The notes below the pieces were generated by a model, which ran no database searches, had not been told where the DNA came from, and saw only the letters and a list, made by a program, of their open reading frames with translations. A stretch of 64,000 nt of DNA, from the NCBI RefSeq assembly GCF_041146795.1, contig NC_135170.1:28941533-29005532 (forward strand), written 5' to 3'. Shown here piece by piece: positions 48,101 through 64,000 of the stretch. Numbering within the stretch: position 1 is the first letter of the stretch; each line of letters starts with the position of its first letter. The stretch is from Maylandia zebra (Eukaryota; Chordata; Actinopteri; Cichliformes; Cichlidae). The position numbers were made by a program, and so were the translations under genes.

Positions 48101-49125
48101 AGCTGCAAATTTTTTGCAAGGAGCATTCATCGTCTCCCACTGAAGTGCTGGATGACGCTGTGTATGTTTTGTTGCAATTTTGTTTTTCAGATTAATTCTA
48201 AAATTACTCAGCCGCTAATAAGTGTCAACATATTTCCTTGATGATTTCTTTATATATACCTTTGTAAATTATAAACATATTTTGAGGTAAAGTGTACTTG
48301 CTGTGTGCTCGAAAAGCTGCTTTGTTTGAACTAATGATCAAAATAACTTGAAAAGATATTGCAGCTTCTGTAGCAGGTCATTTACATTAAATAGTCTCTT
48401 GCTTTTGCAAGGTAGCAAAAGGCCTCAAAGGCTGCATGTAAAGTAAGCCTTCTCTGCTGTCGAAACACGGCTCACAAGAGACGCGTCTGCGAAAAGCTCC
48501 ATAAAGAAAGTATCTTTGACTTGCTAAATCTAGTAGAGTCTGTTCCCAAACCCTAAGTACCATTTGCTTGTTAGTTTGGGGCAGGTCAATGACACACAGC
48601 GTTATTTTAGAGGCATGACAGCGCAGTCCAGCAGGATCGGTTGGCTGTGGTGTACTATGTCTCCCCGATTCATTTCACTTCACACTGACTATTGCTTCAT
48701 CAATCAGACTGCAGGCTGCACAGCTTATGTCAGTAATGCAGAAGTAACAGATTGCTAAGGTCTGGATTTTAATCAGAAAAGAAAGGTAGGTACCAAGCAC
48801 AGACGCTGCAGTGGGTCTCCTGTAACTGAGACCATTGGAAATATATATACTGTGCCATTTTCCAGTTTAAGCTGAGCGAGCACCTTCACTCCCATGCCAG
48901 TTATTTTCCGATCCCCTTATGTAGACCAGATTTTTCCCTATGTTTGTTTGGTGATAAATATTGTCCCTATAAGGATCATTTTTTGCTGATAAAGAAATAA
49001 ACATGCTAAAATGGGGGACAGGAAATAGCTGTACCACAGCGTTCACATATATTAAGATAATTCATGTAATACATCACCAAAAAATAATATTTTCACAGTT
49101 AAATTTTATTTTAGTGGCTCTATAT
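45126..49125. other. stat5 intron, nothing recognised
   Basis: Four kilobases of AT-rich non-coding DNA without recognised repeats or genes. Confidence 0.6.
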
Positions 49126-49258
49126 TGTAGTGGTTTACAGATTGCCCTGGTTCGATCCTCCCTGGTTCATCTGGTATAAAAATCGACAAAACCAAATCAA
49201 ACATGTGGAGCTCTGTGCTGCAGTGACCCCTTGTGAATAAGGCAGCGGTTGAAAGTAG
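49126..49258 (+). repeat. tRNA-derived SINE copy
   Basis: Begins TAGTGGTTTACAGATTGCCC, resembling an A box, followed by a B-box-like GGTTCGATCC at 49149-49158. The body CTGGTATAAAAATCGACAAA, CCAAATCAAACATGTGGAGC and CAGTGACCCCTTGTGAATAA matches a fish SINE family I recognise. Moderately decayed. Confidence 0.6.
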
Positions 49259-52200
49259 TTGTCACTAATCATTATTTGGTTATAGCACTGAGGCGTCTTT
49301 TTATTACGTATACTCTTTATTTATACATGCTCATGCTACAGTATTGTTTGGTCTGGGATTTTGGTCCATTGTTAGGTGGTTGCTAAGCAACGTGATAAAG
49401 TCATAATTTATCGTGGCTAAAAAAAGGTTTGGATTTAAATGACATGTTATTGCAGCAAAATTAAAGTGTTACACTGCTTTTCTAAGCTGCTATAGGTTAA
49501 TAAATGCTACAAATAGGTCATGTTAATGCTTTGGTTGGCAGTTGTTAGGCAACATGCTGATGTCATAATATCTGATATTGACAAGATCTTTCAGACCTTT
49601 AGATGTACCTATGTGGCTGTTTTGGTGCTCAACTTGACCGTGGTTACAGGCAAACAAGCAGAAATTTCATGTGTTTTAGCAAGATTTCCTACTGGAAAGT
49701 TGACTTCTGCCATTAATCACGTTTCAGTAAATGCACTATGATTTTCTCAGCACCTTTAGCGTCACACCATTATCCTTTACTAATGGCTGTTTTATTTTAG
49801 ATTTCTTTTCTTTCAAATGCACATTCATGCACTGAACAAGAACAGAGAATTCTCTGAGGGAATTTCTGTGTCGCTACAGAATGAGAAAATTCCTAGACAA
49901 AAACAGGAAGGTGATCGATGCAGACATCAAACTTGTCTGTACCTTATCTCTACCTTTCTGAATCCCACAATGCCAGCTGTCTGCAGACAAGCAAACCATT
50001 GTACTCCTCTTTCTAACAAGCAGTCTTTCTAAAAACATGTCTGTAGCACTTTTCATAAGAGCAAACCTCTACTGCAAGCCTCTTCATCATACCAAGACAT
50101 GCGGTCTTATATCTAGTTGTAAAGCATTATTGCTTTGCTTTTGAGCAAGATATATACTATGCAACAGAAAATCCCATTATAGCTTTAGGATTGGATTAAA
50201 AATCTTTTTCTTACTGGAGAGGATTTCTGAAAATCTATGTCATTATTTCCATGTATCATGTCTGTCCCAAGGCAGCCCATCCTTAACAAAGGTCAACTAT
50301 TGAAAGTTTATCTTCAAACAAGATAACATCTTCAAAGTTCTGGGGCACGTTGTTATCTCAGACCACCAGCATGTTTTCTTTGATCTGACTCCCTGTGGGT
50401 CTCCCCATATGGGGGTGGGGGGAATGACAGTTTTCACTTTTCATTTCTGCCTCAGCAGATGACCTTCTAGTTACTTAAAATAGTGAGCCCTTGTCTGCTT
50501 TAAGGACGAGCATCATTGGGGGGATTTTCCTAAAGCTTTGAAAATTGTAGTCATGTGCAGTCATGTATGTGGAGAAATGTGTTTCATCCCTTATTACTTA
50601 GAACTGAGATGTTTGAACTGTAAGCCATGAAAAAAAAATCGCATTGTAAGTAGTCAATAGGAGTAAATACAAGTATAATCTAGTGATTTTCAGCATAGTT
50701 TTAATGTTTTTTTTCCCAGTTTGCCAAAATGTCAAAGAACAAAGGCCTCATAAAGCAGGGCTGAGGTGGGCTCAAACTGCCAGACTTTGAAGAAGCAAAT
50801 GATTTCTGGTTGCTTGATCCTGTTTGCAGAGTGTTGACAACATCTACACAATACACCCTGCAGGGCATTGATCACCTGTGTGAAATGGCTATATGATGCC
50901 TGTCAGAGATTATCTTCTCTTTTTCGTTGTAGCGGCTCATCATCACAGCGGCATCCCGAGGCCTCCAGTTCAGCACCACGGGCAACTTGCTACCTGGGGG
51001 CTTTTGCAAGCTTCTCTTTTATCTCTACGCAATTACGTTTGATCTCATAGATTAAAATATGTCTGGGCGTGTCTGTGTTCTTTAGATTGTAATAGAAAAG
51101 AAAATATTTCCGCTCAGTACGAAAGTGTGTATTTTAAGATTTGCGTCATGAGACTGACGCTTCACAGTCAACAAATGCGTAAAAATTGTTGATGATCGGG
51201 TTTTGTGTAGAGCTTCAGTGCAAATTTTAGTTTGTGTTTTGGCATTTGCAATGTTACTAATGGGATTTTTTTATGTTTCAAATTCTGAGCATTATAATTA
51301 GGGTATGCTGCATGTAGCCTGAATTCCTTCTTTATCAATATTTTAATATAGTCCAAAGATTATGCTGCAGCTGCAGACAGCTGTTGTGGCTCTTTAAATG
51401 CACATTTTTTATTTTCTATATTATCATTTTTCCAAACCACAGCATCCTTTATTTCTCTTGGTTTTTCTGTCCATCTGCTGTGCAGACTTGTACACATCAT
51501 CTTCTAACTTGCCCCGAGTAGTTGATGTTTGTGCTAATCTTCAATATACATGCTTTCAGATTATCTTTTCTACATGACTGTGAAACGGTCAGTGGACCAC
51601 AGTTTTCTTTGTCTGATTAGTCAATTCTGTGCCATTAAAATGTTTTACTTAAATTCTAAAATTCTCTCAATTAACCTCTTATAATTCTTAAATTTGAGAC
51701 CATTCAGTGTCTGTGTGAATTCCGAGGTAGTGCTGTGTGTTCCAAAGCAGTTCCTGACAACTTTGTTTTTGTGTTGCTTCTGCGAAGGAGTGACAACAGA
51801 TTATTGGCTAAGAGTGGAGAAAATCAAGACCATGATAACTTAATTAGCTTAGAGACTTTACAAGCTTACAAATACACACAGATGAACTCTTATGAGCTTA
51901 TTCTGCTGGACGTTTTGAATAGTTGCTAGTAGGGCGTTAGGTTATTTTGGCCTTCATGCCAGTGAGGGTGGCAGACACGCTCAGCTCTGGTCTTGTCGCA
52001 CGAAGAAGTAACAACAAGATCTTCTGACGTAGTGGTTGATGGAAAGGCCTGCAGGGCAGAAATGTTCAGTTTCTAATGTGATTTAGCCATCAAATGTGAT
52101 CCTTTTTTTAGGGTTAATTGAGTCATGTGAGGTGCATTTAATTAGAGTTATCCGCATTCAAACGTGAGTCCTGTCATCAGCTGACAAAAGTATCCAAGCG

Positions 52201-53660
52201 CTTGCAAACTAAAACACGTGACTGAGCTAATAAATGATCTCCCTTATGCTGACAGCGTGATGAGATGTGGGTTGGAGCATAGCAACAGTACCTCAGGGCA
52301 GGTTGGACGGCACAAGGATCCTCTTGTAGTCGCCATTCCCTCTCTGTGAGCCGCTGGCACATTTGTTTGTCATGCGCTTCTCTGTGACAATAAGTTTCCC
52401 ATGTCTTCTTTTCTATTCTTTGACTTTGTGTCTTCATTGTGAATTAGTAGAAAGATTTGTTTTACTCTCAGCAAAGTCCCTTTTATGTGTTTGATAAATG
52501 TTTTACACATCCACAAATTGGTCCCAGACCCAACCCCCAAACCAATTTTTAAGGCAATCGTTACACTATATGGCTATGTCTGTTTGTGTGTGTGTCTACA
52601 CACGTGTGTGTTGTCCTCTTTTCAAAACAGAAACTTTCATTGCTTGCATTTGATGTAAATTCTAGCTATCAAAATAAATAATAACATGGGTCACACTTTC
52701 TGGTCACTGCATTAATATTTGCAGTTTTTAAAAAACTACCTATGAATTAATTCAAGTGGTCACATGTTTGAGACTCGTAAGTGCTTCACAGCTTTGACTG
52801 CATTCGTGTTGTGTGTCAGCTGAAAATGCCGATGAGCTGTACTTTGGCTGGCTTAAAGGGTTTGCGTGGAGGAGAACAACTGGCAAGATCCATGATAATA
52901 ATGTAATAAGGATGTTTGGTCTGGCTGAGATAATGGATTTCATCTTGACTCCTGCTCTACACTCTGCCACATTTCAAGTTTTTGCTGCTTTATAGATCCA
53001 TGTTTCTGCCCTGCTTCTTGCCCTGCCCCGCTTCACAAAAGCATTGCTCTGATGACATGAAGGATCTTTTTTGTTGTTGTCTTTTTTATTGCAGGTGACG
53101 TGTTTGGTTAAGGTGATTTAGTTCTTATATTGGGCCACAGTAGTTGTGGAAATGTATACCGCCGTGTGTTTCTGGATGTAATACTGGATCGCAGTTATGG
53201 GCAATGCGGTTTTACTGTGACGTGTTATTTATAACCGCTGGCTAAGAGTGGGTGTTATAACGCAGAGTCTCTATGATGGAGCAGCTGGACTGTGGGGGAG
53301 AAGGAGGGAGAAGGATGGAGGATGGGAAGCATAGCCGAGAGACGGTGGAGAGAGCAAACATTAAAGCTGGTTGTTTATTTGGGGCCTCTATTATTTACCC
53401 TGACAAATAAAGTTATGTGTATGCAGTGCTGTTGTATAGCTCTCCTCCTTGGGCAGCCTCTAGAATCAAGTGTGTCTTTATTCTGTTTCGTGTTTCTTTG
53501 AAAACTGCATTTAAAAAAGAATTTCTAAGTAAAAGAATAAAAGTACTCCTCTATGAACAGGTATTTAACAGGTATGCTTCAGACTTTGACTTTTGACAGT
53601 TTCAGCAGCACAATTGACAACTTAAAAACTACAAAACAGTTCCAGCGAGGATAGAAATGA
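49259..53660. other. stat5 intron, nothing recognised
   Basis: No supported gene. Short open frames such as 49520-49741, 49817-50032 and 52177-52437 have no recognisable similarity. Confidence 0.6.
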
Positions 53661-53663
53661 TTT

Positions 53664-53728
53664 TTAACCCTCGGAGGCTTTAAGTCAAAAAAGGGACCCT
53701 TTTTTGACTTAAAGCCTCCGAGGGTTAA
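53664..53728. mobile_element. TTAA-flanked perfect palindrome (piggyBac-like miniature element)
   Basis: Two exactly complementary 28-base arms (53668-53695 and 53697-53724) around a single A at 53696. Each end is CCCTCGGAGG, and TTAA sits immediately outside on both sides (53664-53667 and 53725-53728). TTAA duplication and CCCT termini are the piggyBac-type signature. The transcribed RNA would form a 28-bp hairpin with almost no loop; pairing extends to 33 bp if flanking bases are counted. Confidence 0.8.
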
Positions 53729-53832
53729 ATCATTATTTTTAAACTGAGCTGTAAACTATTTTTTTCTTCTTCACAACTGTGACTGCATTTGTGCTATGTA
53801 TTAATTTTAGACATCACAAATTTGTACATCTA

Positions 53833-55020
53833 CAGTTCTGTGCAAGAGTCTTAACCCACCTCTTCTTTCTTTATCGTTATGATATTGCAGGAAAATGGGG
53901 AATATGTGCAGGTATTTACACCTATTTTCCTGCATTGCATCGACACTGTCAATCAAATGTTCTCCAGATAATAATGCATGATTGATCACATCCTGACAGT
54001 AATTTTTTGTGGTCATATTTCCATCAGTTTTGAAAAGATCCCCAGCGCCACTGACTGAAACGCAGTACTAAACCATGACAGAGCCTCCACCATGTTTTAC
54101 ATTTGGCTCTAGGAACTCAGCTTTTCCTCTCTCCACCATTCTCTGTACACACTGACAATAATTTGACCCAAAAATTTCAAATCTCCGTAAGACTTGTTGC
54201 CAGTGATTTCCAATGCAGTTTCTGTGTAATTTGGCTTAACTCAGCCTTTTCTACTGTTTCCCTTCCTTAAGGATGACGTCCAGCCTTCCACTGATACCAT
54301 TTTTGATGAGACTTAGTAAACAGTAGACAGATTAACTGAAGGGCCAGATGAATCTCTCAGGTCTTGTGTCAGCTCTTTCTTTTTCCGTTTCTTAAGGATA
54401 TGACTTTTAGATATTTCTCATCTGCTGCAGATAGTGTTTTTATAGGCATGCCAGGCCTTTTTTTTTAGCCTCCACTTGTTTCCTTAAATTTTTAAGGACA
54501 CATTCATACCATGCCAAGATATGCCAGGTTTGTAGCTAATAACCCTTTGGCTACCACATTGTTTGTCCAAAAATACTATTTTATGCCTGTCAAACTGTGT
54601 TGTCTTTGATGCTTTTTTTTATAGATTCAACTAAAACATTTAAACTATGTTAATAGCCTAAAGATCCAATTTTAAAAAAAAATCAAAGTTGGTTCTTTGC
54701 CCAGTTGTCTGTCATGTGTGGACACAACACTGATTCATCCCTTGAATCAGGTGCTTTTTTGTATGCTTGATTCACAGGCTACTGGCTTAACAAACAACAA
54801 CAAGAAAAAAAAATTCCTCTGAAAATGGTCAAGTACAAGGGCAAGTATGAAAAATGAAAATAAAGCAGCCAGTGTCTTAAGGAAACCTTTGAAAGACCTT
54901 CAAAAATGCTGGATAACTTTTTTGTTCAGCACCACTTTAAATAATTACAAGAAAGTAATAATTACTTTTGCTCCTTGAAAGTAAAATATTAAGAAATGAG
55001 GGATGGTTCAAGACTTAAAA
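53833..55020 (-). pseudogene. Tc1-like transposon copy B with both terminal repeats
   Basis: Left end after a TA reads CAGTTCTGTGCAAGAGTCTT then AACCCACCTC; the right end AAGAAATGAGGGATGGTTCA AGACTT (54991-55016) is its reverse complement with differences. The interior aligns with copy A by eye (for example GATCCCCAGCGCCACTGACT here and GATCCCCAGCACCACTGGTT there), on the same strand. No frame of useful length survives, so the transposase is dead. Confidence 0.75.
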
Positions 55021-55029
55021 TATATATAT

Positions 55030-58000
55030 ACCTTTTGTGCCAATAGATGTTTTAAAGGAGAGTGCCATGTTACTGCCATACTAAATACTTTCCAGAACTC
55101 TTTCTAGTAGAACACAGCATTTAAAGCCTGAAGGGTAGAATATACGTCAAACTAACAGTTTGCATGAGAATAAGGGAAAAATCTATATATTTAATCTACT
55201 GACTGTCAACAGCAGCTGGTTCAGACTCATGAACTCAGTTGAAACTAATAAATATGATCTGGTTTAAGTATTAAACAACTGGTAAGCGGCCCAGCAGTCA
55301 TGCTTTAGTACAAACAGATATTCAGTTCAGATCATGGTTTGTTTGTTGAATAATCGCTAATTCTTTCTGAAAGTTCATCCAGACCTTAGCGACCAGTTTT
55401 ACCGCTAAACTTAAGATCTGAATACCAGCTTTCAAGAAGCATTGATCTCATAACTCACTTTATGAAATTAGCATGTGTAAAATGAAAAATAAGTAAATAA
55501 ACATCATGTGAGTATTGTTGATAATCGCATTAGAAAGGTTATCACGAGGCAGCTGGTCGGTTGAACCAGTCAGTGATAGTGCTTCACACATGTCTGTAAA
55601 GTCTGTACTGTGAACTACAAAAGCTTTTAATTTAGCATAAAGTTAAAAAAAATAAAGGAGATGCAGTGAAACGATAGATAAATAAATAAATAAATAAATA
55701 AGACGTGCAGAAGGAATGCTGGGTAAACACGCAGAAAGTGCGAGCAAATGCTTTTGACAGATTTCTTTGTTCCTTAATCCTTAAAGAGTATTTTATTCTG
55801 AGCATTCACGACCTTCACAAACAGTGTTTACACTTTTAAAGCCATATTTAAAGGCAGCTTGGATATTTTTCTTTAGTGATGAGACAAATCAGCCTTTCCT
55901 CGTGTTCTAACAGCTATTTATTATCATTTAAATAATATATAAACTATGTGGAATATTTTGGTAATGCAAAAAGTGCTGGATTTGAATCTATAACTTGTCT
56001 TCAAACAGGTTGTTTTCATCATTTTACACTGCGTTAAGTGAATAGGAGCTGCTTCTGCTTATAAGAAGAAATGCATCTATCAATGAGAAAAGCCTCTGCA
56101 TATTTTGTCAAATAGCGGTTAGCAGTATTCATGCCGGATTAACACTCGTGTCCCCCAAAAGACATTCAAAGTACTCGCAGTGTTACATGACATGTTGTTG
56201 CCGTGTTTCCTTTCTGTTTTGTATTCTCAAGGTAAGACTGCTCTGAATGGTGGGTGGCACTTCGGTTTCCTTACAGGAAGTGCTGACGTTAATGAATGGT
56301 AATTTTTCCTCAGAGGAAAGAGTGGGTGACACGAGTTCATTGAATTAACGTGCCAGTTTATTTCGAGACCCCAAAACCTCTGAGCAGAGCTTTAAACCCA
56401 CCCGTTTGTAACTCTGTAAAACCCTGGTGTGACTGTGACGGGCTGAAAGAGGACATCAAACACACAGATGATGTTTCAGGGCCAGTGCAAGCGGGAGTTG
56501 TAGTGTTGTTTATGTTCCCTGAAAGCTGGAATCTAGTGCACCTTGGCTCACAAGCGAAATTAATCGGACCGTGTCAGCAGAGAAGGATGTCTGTTATTTG
56601 GATTGTTTGGTCTCTTTTCACACATACGCAGAGAGTACACGCAGAGCTTTTCTCTATTTTGAAGCTCAGAGCTTTCTGGGCGCTGCATATCCCTGGGAGA
56701 ACACTCTGTGAGGGTTTAGCTGTATTTCTTTTTTGTTGATTTGTCCTATAATCGAGACTTTTTTAAGAGCTCGTTGAGTGGTAGGGATACTTTGAAGCTT
56801 CCCCCTGCTTAGAAGTCAGTCTCCTCCAAGGATTTAGCAGTCCACTTTAGCACTTTGTGTGACTGGCATTAATATCTGTGACATATATTGGTTGGACAGA
56901 GCCTGCTAATTTGCTTTTAAGACAACAAATGTTCAGTGGCTGTTTCAATTCACCTGTAATCAGAAGAAGTGGGAATAAAGCAGTCCTCCTCATTATGTTG
57001 TTTTTGCCCTTTGTGGGGCATTATCGAGAACCTTGTGCAGCTGGTTTAAGAAAGGGATTTGATTTATTTGTTTTTAGCCGTTGTGCAATGCTAGCTGGAA
57101 CCTCTTCGCTTGGATTTGTATCCAGGCGTTCTGAGCTCATAAATTTGCATTGAATCTGCACAGCGGGTGAAGTTGTTCATTGTGTGTTTGCCAGTAATGT
57201 GTGAATATAGTTGGGGGGGTTTTCACTTAACTTGCCGTCCAGTTGCATTTTGTTTGGTATCTTAGAGAGCAGAAGCAAACCGTGGATGTCGGAAATAACT
57301 AATGTATTTAATTTCCAATTAATCAGTGAAATGAGAGGCTGGTGTTGGTGTGGCGTTGGATTGAATTAGTCGAACTGCTTTTCTTTTTTTTCCGTTTTGC
57401 GTGTGCGTCAGAGAGCGAATATGAGAGAAGCACAGGAAAAAATTTACTGGCAGTACAGTTTGCAGTAAATTTATATTGGACAACAAAAAGCTTGAGTGAC
57501 TGTGAGAATGGCTTTGAAGATGGAGCAAAGGTTATCCTTCTTTTCCAAAAGAATGACAGTACAAATAAAAGAGACTGGCAACTGATAATCTTTGATGGAT
57601 GAGCGAAGGCAAAAGTCAAGTGCATTTGTGCGTTTGCTTCTTTATTCTCATAAACAAAGACTACAGATAAGCAGCAGGAACATTTTTGCAGTTCAAATAA
57701 AAACTGCAAATTAAGTTTTAGACCAGCCAACAGGCACAAGGAACTAAAACATTTTATTTTGCAAATGCTGTGTTTGTCAGAACTTTTTTCCTATTTATCT
57801 GGATTATATTTTGCCCTTCCTTGTTTTCTGAAACGATATAAAAACGTGTGAGTCATCCAACTGAGATATTATCCTTTTGTATCAATTCCAAGGGCTTTTT
57901 CTCTCAATTAGTACTACTGTTTCCAGAAAACCAAGCCAAAAGTGCTTCATAGTTTCTGTTATGGGAAAAGAAACACATTAGAGGACATTAAGTATAAGGA

Positions 58001-59590
58001 TCATTTTGAGCTACGATAATAATCTGCAGTAACTGCTTCAGTAAACCTCTCTGGTGGTATAAACAGCACTTTAGTCTCTCTTGCTGCATAGTGATTTTTG
58101 TCCGTTATGGCTGTGGGTAATTTATGACGTCAAGCCACTGCTGGTATTAACATGTGATTCTTTAATAACAAATCACGGAAGGATTTCTAAGTGACATTTT
58201 TCTCCACTCTAACTTTCAGCTGGCCTTACAGTCTTGCAGAGGTTTCAGTAAGTTTACTTTAATTTGAGTCACAACACCATCAGTGTGCGCTGTATGTGAA
58301 AAGATGCACATTACAAGCAGAGCTGCAGAGGTGATGAGTCAAGTGACAAGTTTCCTATATGCAGTGACGAGTTGAAATATTCTAGACAAAGCCTTGAGAT
58401 GAAACGGTTTGATTGAAGCTTCTGCTTTGAGAGAGACAGCGTTTTGCCTACACGCCTCAAGTGGAAGCAACTTTTTAAGGCATTAATGGCAGTGAGCTTG
58501 AAGAAAGAAAGGCAGGAGTGCAGAGGAGCTAAGAAGAAGACTTATCCAGACTGTAAAATAAAGATGTCACATTTTTGTCTAGAGCCAACATGTGGCGTCC
58601 TGATGTTTTGCTTCTTCAGGGTACAACCAGTGGTAGTTGTCTCAGTCGTCATGATTTGATGTGTTTTTACATATTAATGGATGAAAGGCATGGCCTTTAG
58701 GTGGTAGTTTAGATAAAGCAACTGACATTTTTCAGCCATTTAAATGAAACCTGAGTGAACATTTATAGAGCCTCCCATTGGTTCAGGTTTGAAGCATGAC
58801 TACTCAAAATCTTACTTTAAAAGAGCTGTTTCGACTGTGGTTTTACTCTGTGGTAACTATTATTGTTAATTATTGTTATCAATAACTTGCAGACTGGATG
58901 TTTTAGTAAATTATACTGTATATAATTTTTCAAATTCATTAAGGATGTGGTTCATATTCTGACAATTTGTTTTAGAATGTGAGCCAAATGTGTTTTGCTC
59001 ACCAAAATCTTTCAGATATTCAAGTAGACTGGATTCAGCCGTATCCCTGTAGTGACAACCGTGCCAAACAAGCTGTGTTGTTGTTTACACGCAGCACCCG
59101 TTGAATGACGCTCTTCTGTTAGCAGGTGATGCTAATTTATGCTCTGCATTTTGTCGTGTTTTACAAACGTAGTATTTTTTAGCGCCTTTATGTACTGCTG
59201 TGGTTATAAAGTTGCAATGAACTCTAGTTTTCTTCTTCTTCTTCTTCTTCTTCTTTTTTTGTAGTAATCATTTAGGGAATTGAACCTCTCTTAATTCTCT
59301 CTAAATCTGATTTCTGGCAACACTGTTGTTTTTTGTCTTTTTAAATGCATCAGCTTCAAAATCCCCACATAGTGAAAGAACCTTTCAGGCTTGGGAAGAA
59401 TGTTCAAAAATTATGCTATTATGTTGACATGTCCAGTTCATCTGGAATAAAGTCAAATCTGTTCAGTGGACTTTCCCTTTTTCATGCTTTTTGTTAAAGC
59501 TCTTGTCCTTGTGAAAAAAAGAGAGCTTCCTCAGAAGCGCCCAAGTTTGACTCACTTCCTCCTTTTGGTCTCTGTCTCTTTCTTTCTTTC
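55030..59590. other. stat5 intron, no gene recognised
   Basis: Holds an (AAAT)n run at about 55677-55701 and a (TTC)n run at about 59229-59255. The 129-codon frame at 56350-56739 and the frames near 57342 and 57323 show no family motif. Confidence 0.6.
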
Positions 59591-59626
59591 ATTCTCTGTC
59601 TCTCTCTCTCTTTCTGTCTGTCTCAG

Positions 59627-59683
59627 GTTTGTGGTGCTCCTTTTTAGAGTTTCCTGCTCTTACATGGTAACACAGAGCTGAAG
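59627..59683 (+). other. stat5: Candidate stat5 alternative leader exon (57 bp)
   Basis: A long pyrimidine tract (59592-59624) and CAG acceptor precede it, and a consensus AAG|GTAAGG donor follows. It lies on the stat5 strand 2.7 kb before the start-codon exon. It holds a five-codon upstream ORF (ATG 59664 to TGA 59679-59681), and in the frame left open by exon 1 a TAG at 59645-59647. No coding similarity. Transcript support is needed to call it real. Confidence 0.4.

Positions 59684-64000
<4,317 letters not shown>

Noticed and set aside
49149..49158. GGTTCGATCC box considered as a functional tRNA gene
   Set aside because: The surrounding sequence cannot fold as a full cloverleaf by eye, and the downstream body matches a SINE; it is a retroposed repeat.
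56350..56739. 129-codon + strand frame in the stat5 intron
   Set aside because: No motif, no flanking splice signals of note, no repeat family recognised; likely chance.

Overview
The window is vertebrate nuclear DNA from a ray-finned fish, most likely a percomorph and perhaps a cichlid. The evidence is GT-AG introns, AT-rich intronic DNA, many microsatellites, and remnants of fish-type mobile elements (hAT, Tc1-like, piggyBac-like miniature elements, several LINE clades, tRNA-derived SINEs). The species is inferred; no marker here proves it. Family and orthology calls rest on recognising the encoded proteins, and no database search was run.

Three host genes lie on the + strand in the order cavin1, stat3, stat5. 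Positions 1-5144 hold the tail of the intron and the complete last coding exon of caveolae-associated protein 1 (cavin1/ptrf). Positions about 7.2-20.1 kb hold a complete stat3 gene: a CpG-containing promoter, a non-coding first exon ending at 7779, and 23 coding exons from the ATG at 10270 to the stop at 19130. All exon joints keep frame and give 784 residues. One exon (17849-17908, 60 bp, phase 2/2) sits between the activating tyrosine and the PMSP serine and can be skipped without changing frame; skipping gives the more mammal-like 764-residue form. Positions about 25.7 kb to the window edge hold the 5' part of a stat5 gene: a probable non-coding first exon ending at 26004, an intron of about 36 kb, a possible extra leader exon at 59627-59683, coding exons at 62419-62546 and 62704-62860, and the first six bases of the next exon at 63995.

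The stat3-stat5 interval and the large stat5 intron are a landing zone for mobile elements. The clearest are a 634-bp hAT element with a perfect 8-bp target duplication (43407-44040); a 5'-truncated LINE 38 bp downstream with a long open frame and a 10-bp target duplication (44079-45115); a 1374-bp hAT element inserted inside an older LINE reverse-transcriptase sequence (35355-36728); two related Tc1-like copies about 27 kb apart; and a tiny perfect palindrome flanked by TTAA (53664-53728).

Functionally, stat3 and stat5 encode SH2-containing transcription factors downstream of cytokine receptors and JAK kinases, while cavin1 encodes a caveola coat protein. Their linkage matches the human CAVIN1-STAT3-STAT5 cluster. 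The stat3 promoter region carries a CRE-like site and a STAT-type site, consistent with the autoregulation known for mammalian STAT3. No previously unknown gene system was found. The most interesting signals are the stat3 cassette exon, the stat5 leader upstream-ORF arrangement, and the cleanly resolved nested or adjacent transposon insertions.
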